In this document: piece by piece, positions 31,153 through 39,672 of the stretch | Position numbering within the stretch: position 1 is the stretch's first letter | How the letters are laid out: each line of letters opens with the position of its first letter | Assembly: GCA_023386495.1 (NCBI GenBank) | Contig: JAEWJS010000057.1 | Location: 1-43,852, forward strand | Source of the DNA: Bacillota bacterium | GTDB taxonomy: Bacteria; Bacillota; Bacilli; Paenibacillales; Paenibacillaceae | Reading direction: 5' to 3' | Length of the DNA: 43,852 nucleotides | Made by a program: the position numbers and the translations under genes | The notes under the pieces: generated by a model | Seen by the model: the letters and a program-made list of their open reading frames with translations, nothing else | The model's database searches: none | What the model was told of the DNA's origin: nothing

Positions 31153-32139
31153 ATGACACGCGTATTATCCGGCATTCAACCCAGCGGCCAATTGACGCTG
31201 GGCAACTACATCGGCGCGATGCAGAACTTCGTGAAGCTGCAGGAGTCGCATGACTGTTACTTCATGGTGGTCGATCTGCATGCCATTACCGTGCCGCAGG
31301 AGCCTGCGGCGCTTCGCGAACAGACGGAGGCGGTCGCCGCGCTGTTCATCGCTGCGGGCATCGATTCATCGAAGGCAGCGATCTTCGCGCAATCGCATGT
31401 ACGGGCGCATGCGGAGCTCGGCTGGCTCATGACGACGATCGCCTATATGGGCGAGCTGGAACGGATGACGCAATTCAAGGATAAGTCGGCCGGCAAGGAT
31501 TCCGTCGGAGCGGGACTGTTCGTCTATCCGACCTTGATGGCTGCGGATATTCTGCTCTATCAAGCGGACCTGGTACCCGTAGGCGACGATCAGAAGCAGC
31601 ATCTGGAATTGACGCGCGACCTGGCATCCCGGTTCAACGGCAGGTTCGGCGATACGTTCAAGGTTCCGGACCCGTATATTCCGAAGGTCGGCGCTCGCAT
31701 CATGTCGCTTGACGACGCATCGAAGAAGATGAGCAAGAGCAATCCGAATCCCGGCAGCTATATCGCGCTCTTGGATGAACCGGATGTCATTCGCAAAAAG
31801 CTGAGTCGCGCCGTAACGGACTCCGGCCGCGAAGTGAAGTACGATCCCGCAGCCAAGCCGGAGATCAGCAACCTGATGAGCATCTACGCGCATTGCGCAG
31901 GGGTATCGATCGAGGAGATCGAGAATCGTTATGAGGGGCAGGGGTACGGCGGCTTCAAGAAAGACCTTGCCGATCATGTCGCAGCCACAATCGAGCCGCT
32001 GCAGGCGCGCTATCGGGAAATTCGCTCTTCAGGCGAATTGCACCGCATTCTGAAGGACGGCGCCGACAAGGCTTCCGTCGTGGCCGAGGAAACCGTGCGA
32101 AGCGTGAAGGAGAAGATGGGCTTCCTGCTGCCTCGCTGA
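31153..32139 (+). CDS. trpS: Tryptophanyl-tRNA synthetase
   Basis: This class I synthetase charges tRNA-Trp. The 328-residue length is normal. The HIGH-type motif is SGQLTLGNYIG near residues 11-21, and KMSKS is at 192-196. YIGAMQNFVKLQ and ADLVPVGDDQKQHLELTRDLA are family blocks. GGAGGG lies 8 nt before the ATG. It is controlled by the Trp T-box and ends at a clear terminator. Confidence 0.97.
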   Translation: MTRVLSGIQPSGQLTLGNYIGAMQNFVKLQESHDCYFMVVDLHAITVPQEPAALREQTEAVAALFIAAGIDSSKAAIFAQSHVRAHAELGWLMTTIAYMGELERMTQFKDKSAGKDSVGAGLFVYPTLMAADILLYQADLVPVGDDQKQHLELTRDLASRFNGRFGDTFKVPDPYIPKVGARIMSLDDASKKMSKSNPNPGSYIALLDEPDVIRKKLSRAVTDSGREVKYDPAAKPEISNLMSIYAHCAGVSIEEIENRYEGQGYGGFKKDLADHVAATIEPLQARYREIRSSGELHRILKDGADKASVVAEETVRSVKEKMGFLLPR

Positions 32140-32164
32140 CCAAGTACATCGCTAGGACATAAGA

Positions 32165-32195
32165 AGACGGCTCCTTATTGGGAGCCGTCTCTTTT
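32165..32195. terminator. Bidirectional terminator
   Basis: AGACGGCTCC (32165-32174) and GGAGCCGTCT (32181-32190) form a perfect 10-bp stem, then CTTTT. The loop contains the stop codon of the minus-strand gene that follows. Confidence 0.8.
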
Positions 32196-32354
32196 GCGCA
32201 GGCGCGCCTTGTAGATGAATCCGGCGCCGATCGTGAATAGGGTGAGGATAAAGAATAGGGCGGCCAGCCAGCCGTTATGGCTGATGGCGACTGCTGTGGC
32301 GATCATCATGGATACGCCGATTACGGCGAACAGCAACGCTTGGAATTTAGGCAT
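32175..32354 (-). CDS. Small membrane protein, DUF5325 (YlaF-like)
   Basis: A 59-residue protein with two membrane helices (LLFAVIGVSMMIATAVAI and LAALFFILTLFTIGAGFIY) and a basic tail, the pattern of DUF5325/YlaF. The frame runs on to 32447, but AAGGAG 8 nt before the ATG at 32354 settles the start. Function unknown. Confidence 0.85.
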   Translation of the reverse strand: MPKFQALLFAVIGVSMMIATAVAISHNGWLAALFFILTLFTIGAGFIYKARLRKRDGSQ

Positions 32355-32401
32355 GGTTCGTCTCCTTATGAAAATTGTTCTGAAAAATTTCGAGAGTGGA
32401 A

Positions 32402-32430
32402 GCATAAGATGTCGATAGCGGCACATAATA
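32402..32430 (+). promoter_or_regulatory. Sigma-G-type forespore promoter of the SASP gene
   Basis: GCATAA (32402-32407), a 16-bp spacer and CATAATA (32424-32430) fit the sigma-G pattern (GYATA-like -35, CATNNTA -10). It precedes a SASP gene, a classic sigma-G target. A small direct repeat AAGCTTGC follows. Confidence 0.75.
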
Positions 32431-32485
32431 AGCTTGCAAGCTTGCAAAACACATCAGCTTAGAGGACGAAAGGAGACTACACAAC

Positions 32486-32713
32486 ATGGCAGGCCAATCC
32501 CGTAACAGCAATACGCTGGTAGTACCTCAAGCGAGACATGCACTGGAACAAATCAAGTATGAAGCGGCTCAAGAGCTGGGCGTACAAATTCCACAGGACG
32601 GCTACTATGGCAACATGGCAACCCGCGATGCTGGTTCCCTCGGGGGCTACATCACGAAGCGCCTCGTCCAAATCGCGGAACAACAATTGGCAGGCGGCAG
32701 CCGTCAATTCTAA
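32486..32713 (+). CDS. Alpha/beta-type small acid-soluble spore protein
   Basis: A 75-residue DNA-binding protein that coats the spore chromosome and guards it against UV and heat. Family marks are QARHALEQIKYEAAQELG with the GPR-type cleavage context, then GYYGNMATRDAGSLGGYITKRLVQIAEQQL. AAAGGAG is 10 nt before the ATG. It is made in the forespore and degraded at germination. Confidence 0.97.
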   Translation: MAGQSRNSNTLVVPQARHALEQIKYEAAQELGVQIPQDGYYGNMATRDAGSLGGYITKRLVQIAEQQLAGGSRQF

Positions 32714-32730
32714 GCATACCTACTAGTGGG

Positions 32731-32751
32731 GCCCGGGACATGATCCCGGGC
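32731..32751 (+). terminator. Terminator of the SASP gene
   Basis: GCCCGGGA and TCCCGGGC form an 8-bp stem with a 5-nt loop, followed by TTCTTC. Confidence 0.75.
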
Positions 32752-32796
32752 TTCTTCATGTTCGCGAATCGCATTAACGTAGCCGATCAACAGAAA

Positions 32797-32823
32797 GTCC
32801 CTTCCTATTGTGAAGGAAGGGAC
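32797..32823 (-). terminator. Terminator of the YfhP-like gene
   Basis: GTCCCTTCCT (32797-32806) and AGGAAGGGAC (32814-32823) form a 10-bp stem; on the minus strand it is followed by TTTCTG. Confidence 0.65.
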
Positions 32824-32841
32824 GGATGCGGTCAATAGGAA

Positions 32842-33834
32842 TCAATAGGTGTGAAGGGTCCTTAGCCGCGCAAGCTTCTTATCGCTTACCCATCCGACGA
32901 AACTGCCCATCTTCTCATAGTCGCGATCCAAGACGATTACGGCGTTGAAAAGGTATTCTTGCTTGTGCCTGTAGCGGATATCGAGCCATCGAACTTCCCA
33001 TCCCCAATCGTATGCCGTCAGCTTGGCTATGCAGTATTCGGAGATGGCCAGGAAGCCTTGGATATCGCGGTCCAGCTTGGATCGCTCCACGGCTTCGTGC
33101 TCTGCGCTCCGAAGCGTCTCGATCCACGTGAGCCGATCCTTATGCAGGTTCCCGACCGTAAAGCTGTGGTCCGGATTGCGGCGAATGACGTTCCAATCGG
33201 ACAGCGTCAAGGTAGGAATCAGGGTATAGGAGACGGAAGGCGCAGTGCCTGCCGTCTTGTCCAAGCTTCGCGCACGCAGCGTGCCGGCGCGGTGCTGCCA
33301 TACTCTTGCGGCATAGTATAGCGCGAGTATCGCGTACATGACGGGAAATAGGCGAGCGGGCTCCGCTGCGCCGAATGCCCATAGGCCGATTGCAGCCAAG
33401 CGGAGGACGAACAGGAACGGGTCAAAGAGATGGATGATCTTCCATGCGATGAAGCGCTTCGAGACCGGCCATGCCGCCATCGTGCCGTAGCTGTTGAACA
33501 GGTCGCTGACGACGTGAAGCGCCGTCGCGAGCAGGACCCAGCCGCCCAGATGCAGCCAGGGGAGATCGAAGCCGTACAGCCATTGGATGAGCGAAGTAAT
33601 GACCGCCGCCCAGACCGGAATCGCGACCCAGGAGTGGGATCTGCCGCGATGATTGCGGATATAGCAGGCACTGCCCTTCAAGCGGAGCACCATGTCCGCA
33701 TCCGGCGCCTGCGCGCCGAGGACGGTACCAAGCATGACCGCACCGAGCAGTCTCTCATCCGCCGCGATCATCGGGTCTACCATGGATAAGCCCGCAAGGC
33801 TCAGCCCTGCGAGCAGATGCGTGCTGGAATCCAT
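32842..33834 (-). CDS. Membrane metal-dependent hydrolase-like protein (YfhP/YdjM-type)
   Basis: A 330-residue membrane protein of the DUF457/YdjM group, like B. subtilis YfhP. The N-terminal half has four to five helices and the conserved polar residues in THLLAGLSLAGL, APDADMVLR, RNHRGRSHSW and TALHVVSDLFNSYG (His and Asp ligands). The C-terminal 150 residues are soluble, with DRLTWIETLRSAEHEAVERS. AAGGGGG lies 9 nt before the ATG at 33834; the frame extends to 33978. Its enzymatic activity is not known. Confidence 0.9.
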   Translation of the reverse strand: MDSSTHLLAGLSLAGLSMVDPMIAADERLLGAVMLGTVLGAQAPDADMVLRLKGSACYIRNHRGRSHSWVAIPVWAAVITSLIQWLYGFDLPWLHLGGWVLLATALHVVSDLFNSYGTMAAWPVSKRFIAWKIIHLFDPFLFVLRLAAIGLWAFGAAEPARLFPVMYAILALYYAARVWQHRAGTLRARSLDKTAGTAPSVSYTLIPTLTLSDWNVIRRNPDHSFTVGNLHKDRLTWIETLRSAEHEAVERSKLDRDIQGFLAISEYCIAKLTAYDWGWEVRWLDIRYRHKQEYLFNAVIVLDRDYEKMGSFVGWVSDKKLARLRTLHTY

Positions 33835-33917
33835 GCATCTTGCCCCCTTCTGCTTCGTTCGGGTAGAGTATGGATTAGTATCTGCAGCAACGTTAGCCAT
33901 TATGAGGGGGATGCTGG

Positions 33918-34199
33918 ATGTACCGTTGTTTCGTAGAGTATCGAATCGATCCTGAGGTTCGGGATCGCTATCTTGCATGGCTGGCGGACATGCGGACCAC
34001 GCTTAGCCGCGCGTTCTATATATATGAAGGAACGGATCAACCGGGCTTGTTCGTGGAGGTATGGGAGGCGGAGAGCGAAGAGGAAGCCGGACGCATCCAA
34101 GAGGAGCGGCTGGATCCGCGCTCCTCTTGGTCGGCGATGTTCGATTATGTGCCGGGCGGACGAGCCCGTATCCATGCCTGGGTATTCCGTCCGATCTGA
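33918..34199 (+). CDS. Hypothetical small protein
   Basis: A 93-residue soluble protein with alternating strand and helix segments (YRCFVEYRIDPEVRDRYLAW, then GLFVEVWEAESEEEAGRIQE), compatible with a ferredoxin-like or dimeric alpha/beta-barrel fold; this is inference. GAGGGGG lies 8-9 nt before the ATG. Its TGA abuts the TAA of gerQ on the other strand with no base between. Confidence 0.75.
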   Translation: MYRCFVEYRIDPEVRDRYLAWLADMRTTLSRAFYIYEGTDQPGLFVEVWEAESEEEAGRIQEERLDPRSSWSAMFDYVPGGRARIHAWVFRPI

Positions 34200-34709
34200 T
34201 TAGCCCGTAATGCCGCCGCCTGTCTGAGCAGCCGGTACATTCGTGACCACGCCGCCTTGGAACGGGTACTCATAGGCGATAGGCTCATCGAACGTAATGT
34301 AGTCGAGGTTAATCATCAAGAGTACGTAGCGCATGCCGGTGGCCGGATCGCTGATGATGATATGGTCGCGGCCGGCAGCCTCAACGACCCCTTTGAATAC
34401 CTTAGCGTTCCACTGTGAGTTGTTCTCGAATGTCATGTAGACCGTAGCCATCTTGCCGCGGTTCAGACGCAGAATGTTCTCGATATAGGACTCCTCGACC
34501 GCCGGCAATGTCACGATGTTGCCGCCTGTCGGCGTGACGAACGCGCCGCTCGGTACGGCAGGAGGCTGCGCAACCGCAGGGGCTTGCTGAATAGGCATCG
34601 GCATCGGCATGCTGCCGCTCATACCTGGATAGGGCTGAGCACTGCCATAGCCGTAAGGCGCAGTACCGCCCGGATAAGTCATGGAACTGCCGTAAGGATT
34701 CGTAATCAT
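34200..34709 (-). CDS. gerQ: Spore coat protein GerQ
   Basis: A 169-residue coat protein needed to hold CwlJ in the spore coat. The N-terminal 70 residues are a Gly/Tyr/Pro/Met-rich disordered region (NPYGSSMTYPGG, PYPGMSGSMPMPMP). The C-terminal domain has EESYIENILRLNRGKMATVY and FENNSQWNAKVFKGVVEAAG with RDHIIISDP, the GerQ core. AGGAGG lies 11-12 nt before the ATG. It follows cwlJ by 59 bp, as in Bacillus. Expression in the mother cell is expected. Confidence 0.95.
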   Translation of the reverse strand: MITNPYGSSMTYPGGTAPYGYGSAQPYPGMSGSMPMPMPIQQAPAVAQPPAVPSGAFVTPTGGNIVTLPAVEESYIENILRLNRGKMATVYMTFENNSQWNAKVFKGVVEAAGRDHIIISDPATGMRYVLLMINLDYITFDEPIAYEYPFQGGVVTNVPAAQTGGGITG

Positions 34710-34768
34710 CTTTAAGTGATCCTCCTAGATAAAGTTTATTGTGCGTTCAATCGCCTCAGCGCGTTTCT

Positions 34769-35194
34769 TTAGTAGACGCTTGGGCAATCGGCACGCGTGG
34801 GGATGAAGAAACAATGTTTCTTGAACTTGCCGCTGTTCGTCTGGTTCCACCAGGTGGCGGGGCAGCTATTGCCAGACGGGCGATAGAACCACAGCGCATT
34901 GGAGGCCGGATGCTGCCGCTCGCCGTTAATGACGCGTCGGGCCAGCCGGATTTCCTTGTCGCGGGCCCCTTGGTAGAAGTAGCCTTTGATTGTCGCCTCG
35001 AAGCCGCCCGGGCGCTGATAGACCATCTGCGGAATGGTGCGGATGTTCTTGAAGTCCAAGCAATCGCCTCGTACGCGGTTAACGCCGACATTGCCGACCA
35101 TCAGCATGCCCAGCTCGCCTTCGCCCTCGGCTTCGGCGCGCATCAGGCGGGCTAGAAGCTTCACTTGCTCGGAGTTCGATTTAATGACCGCCAT
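34769..35194 (-). CDS. cwlJ: Spore cortex-lytic enzyme CwlJ
   Basis: A 141-residue cortex hydrolase that acts at germination in response to calcium dipicolinate. MAVIKSNSEQVKLLARLMRA aligns with CwlJ from its first residue, followed by the catalytic-type AEAEGEGELGMLMVGNVGVN, PQMVYQRPGGFEAT and SNALWFYRPSGNSCPATW (hydrolase 2 domain). The ATG at 35194 is chosen by that alignment; AGGAGGGA is 12-13 nt upstream, and an ATG at 35206 is too close to it. Confidence 0.95.
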   Translation of the reverse strand: MAVIKSNSEQVKLLARLMRAEAEGEGELGMLMVGNVGVNRVRGDCLDFKNIRTIPQMVYQRPGGFEATIKGYFYQGARDKEIRLARRVINGERQHPASNALWFYRPSGNSCPATWWNQTNSGKFKKHCFFIPTRADCPSVY

Positions 35195-35552
35195 CGAATG
35201 AATCATTCCCTCCTGTCGATACCGCTCGCGGCGCGATCGGCGCGAACGAGCGGTTGAATCGCCCATAGGCGTTCGCCACAACACATCATATTGCCGTCCG
35301 CCCACGTTGGTTCCATATCGCTGGAAATTTTGCCAGCGTTCAAGATTCGACGCCGAATAGGCTACGAAGCGCTACTTCGCGATCACAAGCAGCCCCATGT
35401 GGCGGAATTATGAACGGGTTGGTGTCGGATTAATGAACGAACGGGGCGAACGTTGTCAATCGTATGTTTTTTCGGTATGATTAGTTACGATTCGGGGGCT
35501 AGGGGCAGATCGACAATGGCCTAATCAGCCGCCTGAATGTAGGAGGACCGCT
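35195..35552. other. Intergenic region cwlJ-ctaB
   Basis: The 358-bp divergent gap holds no gene. ACCGCTCG (35221-35228) and CGAGCGGT (35247-35254) form an 8-bp hairpin in the cwlJ leader, with GC-rich inner pairing. CGAAG/CTTCG repeats occur near 35364. I could not find a convincing sigma-E promoter for cwlJ. The ctaB promoter lies at 35453-35481. Confidence 0.5.
35453..35481 (+). promoter_or_regulatory. Sigma-A promoter of ctaB
   Basis: TTGTCA (35453-35458), a 17-bp spacer and TATGAT (35476-35481), each 5/6 to consensus, lie 71 bp before the GTG. Confidence 0.7.
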
Positions 35553-36425
35553 GTGCTAAAAGATTTATACAACTTAACGAAACCGCGGATCATTCGCTTG
35601 AATCTTATTGCGGCCTTCGGAGGCTTCTGGGTTGCGTCCAAGTGGGAGATCGACTGGATGCTGCTGCTATGGATGCTGCTGGGGTCCGCACTTACGATGG
35701 CGTCATCCTGCGTGATCAACAATTATTGGGACCGCGAGCTCGATCAGAAGATGGACCGCACCAAGGAGAGAGCGCTCCCGGCCGGCCGCCTGTCGCCAGG
35801 CATCGTGCTGGGCTACGGGATCGCGCTCGGCATCGCGGGCGAGCTGGTACTGTTCCTGCTCGTGAATACGCTGTGCGGCCTGCTTGGCCTGCTGGGCATG
35901 TTCGTCTACATCGTGGTCTACACGATGTGGCTGAAGCGCTCCTCGACATGGAGCACCTCGGTAGGCGGCGTATCCGGTGCAATGCCGCCTGTAATCGGCT
36001 ATTGCGCGGTGAACCCGACGCTCGATGCCGGCGCGTGGCTGCTGTTCGCGCTGCTGTTCCTGTGGCAGCCGGCGCATTTCTGGTCGCTTGCCATCAGGCG
36101 GGTGGAAGAATACCGTGCGGCGGGATTCCCGCTGCTGCCGGTCGTCAAGGGGATTCCGCGCACGAAGCTGCAGATGATTCCGTACGTTGTGCTGCTGCTG
36201 CCTGTAGGCATTTTCATGTATACCTACGACTACACCGGCATGATTTTCCTCATAGTGTCCGTGGTTGGCGCGGTCGTATGGGGATGGCACACGGTGCGAG
36301 GCTTCGCGGCGACGGATACGGAGAAGTGGGCGAAGGCGAATTTTATGATATCCGTCAATTATCTCATGGTCGTCTTCTTGCTGATGGTCGTGAATACGAC
36401 GGGCAACGGCGCTTGGCTGCCGTAG
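35553..36425 (+). CDS. ctaB: Protohaem IX farnesyltransferase (haem O synthase)
   Basis: This UbiA-type membrane enzyme adds a farnesyl group to haem B, giving haem O for terminal oxidases. The 290-residue protein has about nine helices. The first Asp-rich motif is NNYWDRELDQKMDRTKERAL (residues 56-75), and the second polar cluster includes YTMWLKRSSTWS and SLAIRRVEEYRAAG. AGGAGG lies 7 nt before the GTG. It heads an operon with a SCO protein, consistent with cytochrome oxidase maturation. Confidence 0.95.
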   Translation: MLKDLYNLTKPRIIRLNLIAAFGGFWVASKWEIDWMLLLWMLLGSALTMASSCVINNYWDRELDQKMDRTKERALPAGRLSPGIVLGYGIALGIAGELVLFLLVNTLCGLLGLLGMFVYIVVYTMWLKRSSTWSTSVGGVSGAMPPVIGYCAVNPTLDAGAWLLFALLFLWQPAHFWSLAIRRVEEYRAAGFPLLPVVKGIPRTKLQMIPYVVLLLPVGIFMYTYDYTGMIFLIVSVVGAVVWGWHTVRGFAATDTEKWAKANFMISVNYLMVVFLLMVVNTTGNGAWLP

Positions 36426-36453
36426 CGTAACGCAATGCTGGGAGGGTAACGCG

Positions 36454-37071
36454 GTGATTTTCATGAAGAGATATGCATTCCAGATCGCGATCATGGCGCT
36501 TGTCGTCCTGATGGCCGTCTACTTAAGTTTTGCTTACAATATTTTCGGCGGCAAAGAGAAGCTGCCCGTGATCAAGGAAGTGGGGGACTTCACGCTGACG
36601 AATCTGAGCGGCGAAGAGGAGTCGTTCGCGGATTCGACCGGCAAAGTGCGCCTCGTGTACTTCTTCTTCGCGAACTGCCCGGAGGAATGCCCGGCCACGA
36701 CGGTCATTGCGAGGGAAGTGCAGGATACGTTGAAGCAGCGCGGCGATTTTGGCTCGAAGGTGGAGTTCAAGTGGATCTCGATCGATCCGCACCGCGATAC
36801 GCCTACGCTAATGAAGCAGTACGCGGACGGCTACGGCGCCGACCAGTCCGGCTGGAGCTTCCTGCGCGGCGAAGCGCAGCAGATCGTCGATGTCGCGAAC
36901 GAAGGCTTCGATCTCGGCGTACTGAACAGCAGCCCCGAGAATCTCGTCCATATGGACATTATCTCGGTCGTGGACCAGGAAGGCCGCATCCGCAGCCGCA
37001 TCCGCGGCGGGGGAGACGACACGCTGACGCCGGAGCGCATTCTGCAGGATATCGACAGCTTGCTGGACTAG
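36454..37071 (+). CDS. SCO family copper chaperone protein
   Basis: A 205-residue membrane-anchored thioredoxin-like protein that delivers copper to, or reduces, the CuA site of cytochrome c oxidase. One helix covers about residues 8-30. The copper motif is Cys75 and Cys79 in FFANCPEECPAT, with His166 in ENLVHMDIISVVD as third ligand. SCO block WISIDPHRDTP is present. The GTG start has GGGAGGG 7 nt upstream. It follows ctaB by 28 bp. Confidence 0.93.
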   Translation: MIFMKRYAFQIAIMALVVLMAVYLSFAYNIFGGKEKLPVIKEVGDFTLTNLSGEEESFADSTGKVRLVYFFFANCPEECPATTVIAREVQDTLKQRGDFGSKVEFKWISIDPHRDTPTLMKQYADGYGADQSGWSFLRGEAQQIVDVANEGFDLGVLNSSPENLVHMDIISVVDQEGRIRSRIRGGGDDTLTPERILQDIDSLLD

Positions 37072-37098
37072 ACCTGAGGAAAGAAGCGAACAGACCTC

Positions 37099-38025
37099 AT
37101 GGATATTTTCTTTCACATCTTAACGAACAACATTCTCCCGCTTTCGGTGATGATCGCGATCGGCGTCATCCTGCAGCGGGCTTTTTCTTTGGACATCAAG
37201 ACGCTCTCGAAGCTGAACTTCTATCTCTTCTCGCCGGCGATCATGTTCGAATTGCTGTACGAGACGCCGATTACGCTGCATATTTTCGGACAGGTCATGC
37301 TGTTCTTCGGCATCTTCATGGCGGCGCAGTACGGCCTGCTCGAGATCGCGATCCGCGTAAGGCGGATGGACGGCGGGCGAAGGGCGGCGATGCGCAACAG
37401 CGTGCTGTTCTACAACAGCGCCAATTACGGCATTCCGCTCAATCAACTGGCATTCGCGGGCAATCCGTTCACGTTGGCGATCCAGGTGCTGATCATGATG
37501 ATGCAGAATTTGCTGCCGAATACATATGGGGTCTACAACGTGAATGCGCATAAGGCCGACTGGCGGACGATCCGGCGGGTCATCTTGTCGATGCCCTCGC
37601 TGTACGTCATTCCGCTTGCGCTGGTGCTGCGCAGCTTCTCCGTGCCGATTCCGGATTATGCGGCTACGCCGATCAGCTATCTGTCCAATGCGTTCATCGG
37701 CACGGCGCTCATCACCCTCGGGGTGCAGCTTGGCAGCATGAAGTGGCGGATCAGCCGGCCGCTGCTGCTCGATGTCGGCTTGTCCACGACGCTTCGGCTC
37801 GCCGCGGGTCCAGCGATCGCGTGGTTAGTGACCGTCGTGCTGGGCATCGACGGCCTGACGGCGGCTGCGCTGATCGTCTCCTCGGCGGTCCCGACCTCGC
37901 TTAGCAGCGTGCTGCTTGCGGTCGAGTTCGACAATGAAGCGGAGTTCGCGTCGCAAGCGGTATTCGTATCGACCGTGCTCAGCGTCTTCACGGTTACGCT
38001 GGTCATCTATTTGCTGCAGATCTAA
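37099..38025 (+). CDS. AEC family transporter
   Basis: A 308-residue membrane protein of the auxin efflux carrier family, with about ten helices in two five-helix halves. The conserved region RNSVLFYNSANYGIPLNQLA and the second-half LSNAFIGTALITLGVQLGS are seen. The substrate is not known. It begins 27 bp after the SCO gene, and no strong ribosome site is adjacent; GAGGAAAG lies far upstream. It ends at a perfect hairpin terminator. Confidence 0.9.
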   Translation: MDIFFHILTNNILPLSVMIAIGVILQRAFSLDIKTLSKLNFYLFSPAIMFELLYETPITLHIFGQVMLFFGIFMAAQYGLLEIAIRVRRMDGGRRAAMRNSVLFYNSANYGIPLNQLAFAGNPFTLAIQVLIMMMQNLLPNTYGVYNVNAHKADWRTIRRVILSMPSLYVIPLALVLRSFSVPIPDYAATPISYLSNAFIGTALITLGVQLGSMKWRISRPLLLDVGLSTTLRLAAGPAIAWLVTVVLGIDGLTAAALIVSSAVPTSLSSVLLAVEFDNEAEFASQAVFVSTVLSVFTVTLVIYLLQI

Positions 38026-38027
38026 TA

Positions 38028-38064
38028 CGAAGAAGGGACGTCCGTCGGCGGCGTCCCTTCTTCG
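38028..38064. terminator. Bidirectional terminator
   Basis: CGAAGAAGGGACG (38028-38040) and CGTCCCTTCTTCG (38052-38064) form a perfect 13-bp stem with an 11-nt loop, between convergent genes. Confidence 0.8.
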
Positions 38065-38067
38065 CGT

Positions 38068-38415
38068 CTAATAGGAATTGTCAGCTTCTTGGATGAGATA
38101 GTCGCCGAGGCCGGCCTTCTCTAACTGCTGTACGAGATATTCCACCGGCGTACCTTCTACGCCGGGGTAGCCTCTGCGCGTATAGATATGCTCTGCATCC
38201 GGGAATACGTCGCGCAGAATGCCTCGGATGCGAGAGCCGGAGGCGTCATTGTCCGTGAAAATGTACACGTCGCGCTGACCGACCTGCTTGGCCAGCTTAT
38301 CGACCTGGAGCGCGCCCGGCGTGCCGAACGTGCATAGGATGTCGACGTCCTCCGTGAGCAGCCTTCGCAGCCGGCTGCGGTCGTTCTTGCCTTCCACGAT
38401 GATGGCGATGTCCAT
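38068..38415 (-). CDS. Toprim domain protein (YusF-like)
   Basis: A 115-residue protein that is essentially one toprim domain: Glu in IIVEGKNDRSRLRRLL, and DxD in YIFTDNDASGSRIRGIL. These are the metal-binding positions in primases, topoisomerases and M5-type RNases. The C-terminus has TPVEYLVQQLEKAGL. It resembles B. subtilis YusF, of unknown function. AGGAGGG lies 7-8 nt before the ATG. Confidence 0.88.
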   Translation of the reverse strand: MDIAIIVEGKNDRSRLRRLLTEDVDILCTFGTPGALQVDKLAKQVGQRDVYIFTDNDASGSRIRGILRDVFPDAEHIYTRRGYPGVEGTPVEYLVQQLEKAGLGDYLIQEADNSY

Positions 38416-38438
38416 GTCGCAGCCCTCCTGTACCCATC

Positions 38439-38466
38439 ATTGTACCCATTTCCCGGGAAATGTCGA
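38439..38466 (-). promoter_or_regulatory. Promoter of the toprim gene with a spacer palindrome
   Basis: On the minus strand TCGACA (plus 38461-38466), 16 bp, then TACAAT (plus 38439-38444), each 5/6 to consensus. The 16-bp perfect palindrome CATTTCCCGGGAAATG (38447-38462) fills the spacer. A 9-bp direct repeat TGTACCCAT recurs at 38429 and 38441. Confidence 0.5.
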
Positions 38467-38481
38467 ATCCTGAGCGGGATG

Positions 38482-39672
38482 TTAGTCATGATGCAGAATC
38501 GGCCGCTGCGGCGATGTGCGGCGTTTGTTCGTGAAGGGCAGAACGAGCACGGCGATCATAAGAACGATGAATGCAATGTAATACGGAGATACATAATCCC
38601 GGACTTGGCCGGCAAGCATCGGACCCAGGAACGCGCCGACCGAGAATGCGATGGACAGAATGGAGAACGTTCGGCCGTACTTGCTACCGCCGCTCAATTG
38701 AATGAGCAGGGAGGACAGCGCGGGATAGATGATGCCCTTGGCCATCCCGATGAACAGCAGCAGCCAAGCGAGCGGGACGGGCAGCTCAACCGCAACGGCG
38801 AAGAACGCGATCGCAAGCGCAAAAGCGCCCCACAACGAACGAAGAAACGGCGATAGACTGTTCAGGAAGAGCAGGCTGAGCGTCACCAGGCCGCCCAGGC
38901 TGATCGCCGAGAATAAAAGGCCGGTCGTCAGGACGCCGTTGCCCTCATGCGCGATCAGCGGCAATTCGAAGGACAGAATGCCCTGGGAGCAAGCCATAGC
39001 GATCGGCAGGACATAGACGAGCCAAGGCAATCTGACCTCAGGCGCAGCAGTTGGGGCATCTACAGCTTGCTCTGCGGCTAGGTCTTGCTGCTCGTGAGGC
39101 GATGCTGCGGCTTCGTCATCGGATGCTTGCTTGTCTCGGATGAAGATGAACGCGCAGATCGCCGTGGCGATGAGGATCCAGCCGAGCGCGAAGAACGCTT
39201 GCTCGAAGCCGATCCGGGCGACGAGCAGCGCACCGGCTGCAGGGGAGACGACGGAAGCCAGCGTATGGACGAGCCCGTTGCCGGCCATCAGTTTGCCTTG
39301 CTGCACTTGGTCGTCCGTCAGCTTCGCCAAGAGCGACATACAGGCGGGCGACAGGAAGGCGAGCACGAATCCGCTGATCGAACGCAGCGTGAGCAGCTGC
39401 CAAGGATCGGTGACGCGGGATTGCAGCAGCAGGATGCCGCCGGCCAGCAGCAGGCTGAGCATGATGAAGACGCGGCTGCCGTAGCGGTCGATTCCGTAGC
39501 CTGCGATCAGATTGCCCGGGAGATGCGTAATCGAATACATGCCCATCATGAGGCCGATGAAGGAAGGCGCCGCGCCGATCGAGACGGCGAACGGCGTCAG
39601 GATCGGATACTGGGCATGGAGGTCGAATACGGCGACGAATGAGAATAGATAGAGCCATACAGCTGTTTTCAT
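38482..39672 (-). CDS. MFS transporter
   Basis: A 396-residue major facilitator with twelve predicted helices in two six-helix halves, separated by a charged central loop rich in Asp, Glu, Ala and Gln (RDKQASDDEAAASPHEQQ). The inter-helix 2-3 motif appears as GNLIAGYGIDRYGSRVF, an A-type MFS motif. The substrate cannot be named. GGGAG lies 8 nt before the ATG. It is co-directional with the toprim gene, which has its own promoter. Confidence 0.92.
   Translation of the reverse strand: MKTAVWLYLFSFVAVFDLHAQYPILTPFAVSIGAAPSFIGLMMGMYSITHLPGNLIAGYGIDRYGSRVFIMLSLLLAGGILLLQSRVTDPWQLLTLRSISGFVLAFLSPACMSLLAKLTDDQVQQGKLMAGNGLVHTLASVVSPAAGALLVARIGFEQAFFALGWILIATAICAFIFIRDKQASDDEAAASPHEQQDLAAEQAVDAPTAAPEVRLPWLVYVLPIAMACSQGILSFELPLIAHEGNGVLTTGLLFSAISLGGLVTLSLLFLNSLSPFLRSLWGAFALAIAFFAVAVELPVPLAWLLLFIGMAKGIIYPALSSLLIQLSGGSKYGRTFSILSIAFSVGAFLGPMLAGQVRDYVSPYYIAFIVLMIAVLVLPFTNKRRTSPQRPILHHD

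Noticed and set aside
35195..35350. Sigma-E promoter for cwlJ-gerQ
   Set aside because: Biologically expected, but no pair of -35 and -10 boxes with correct spacing was found on the minus strand.
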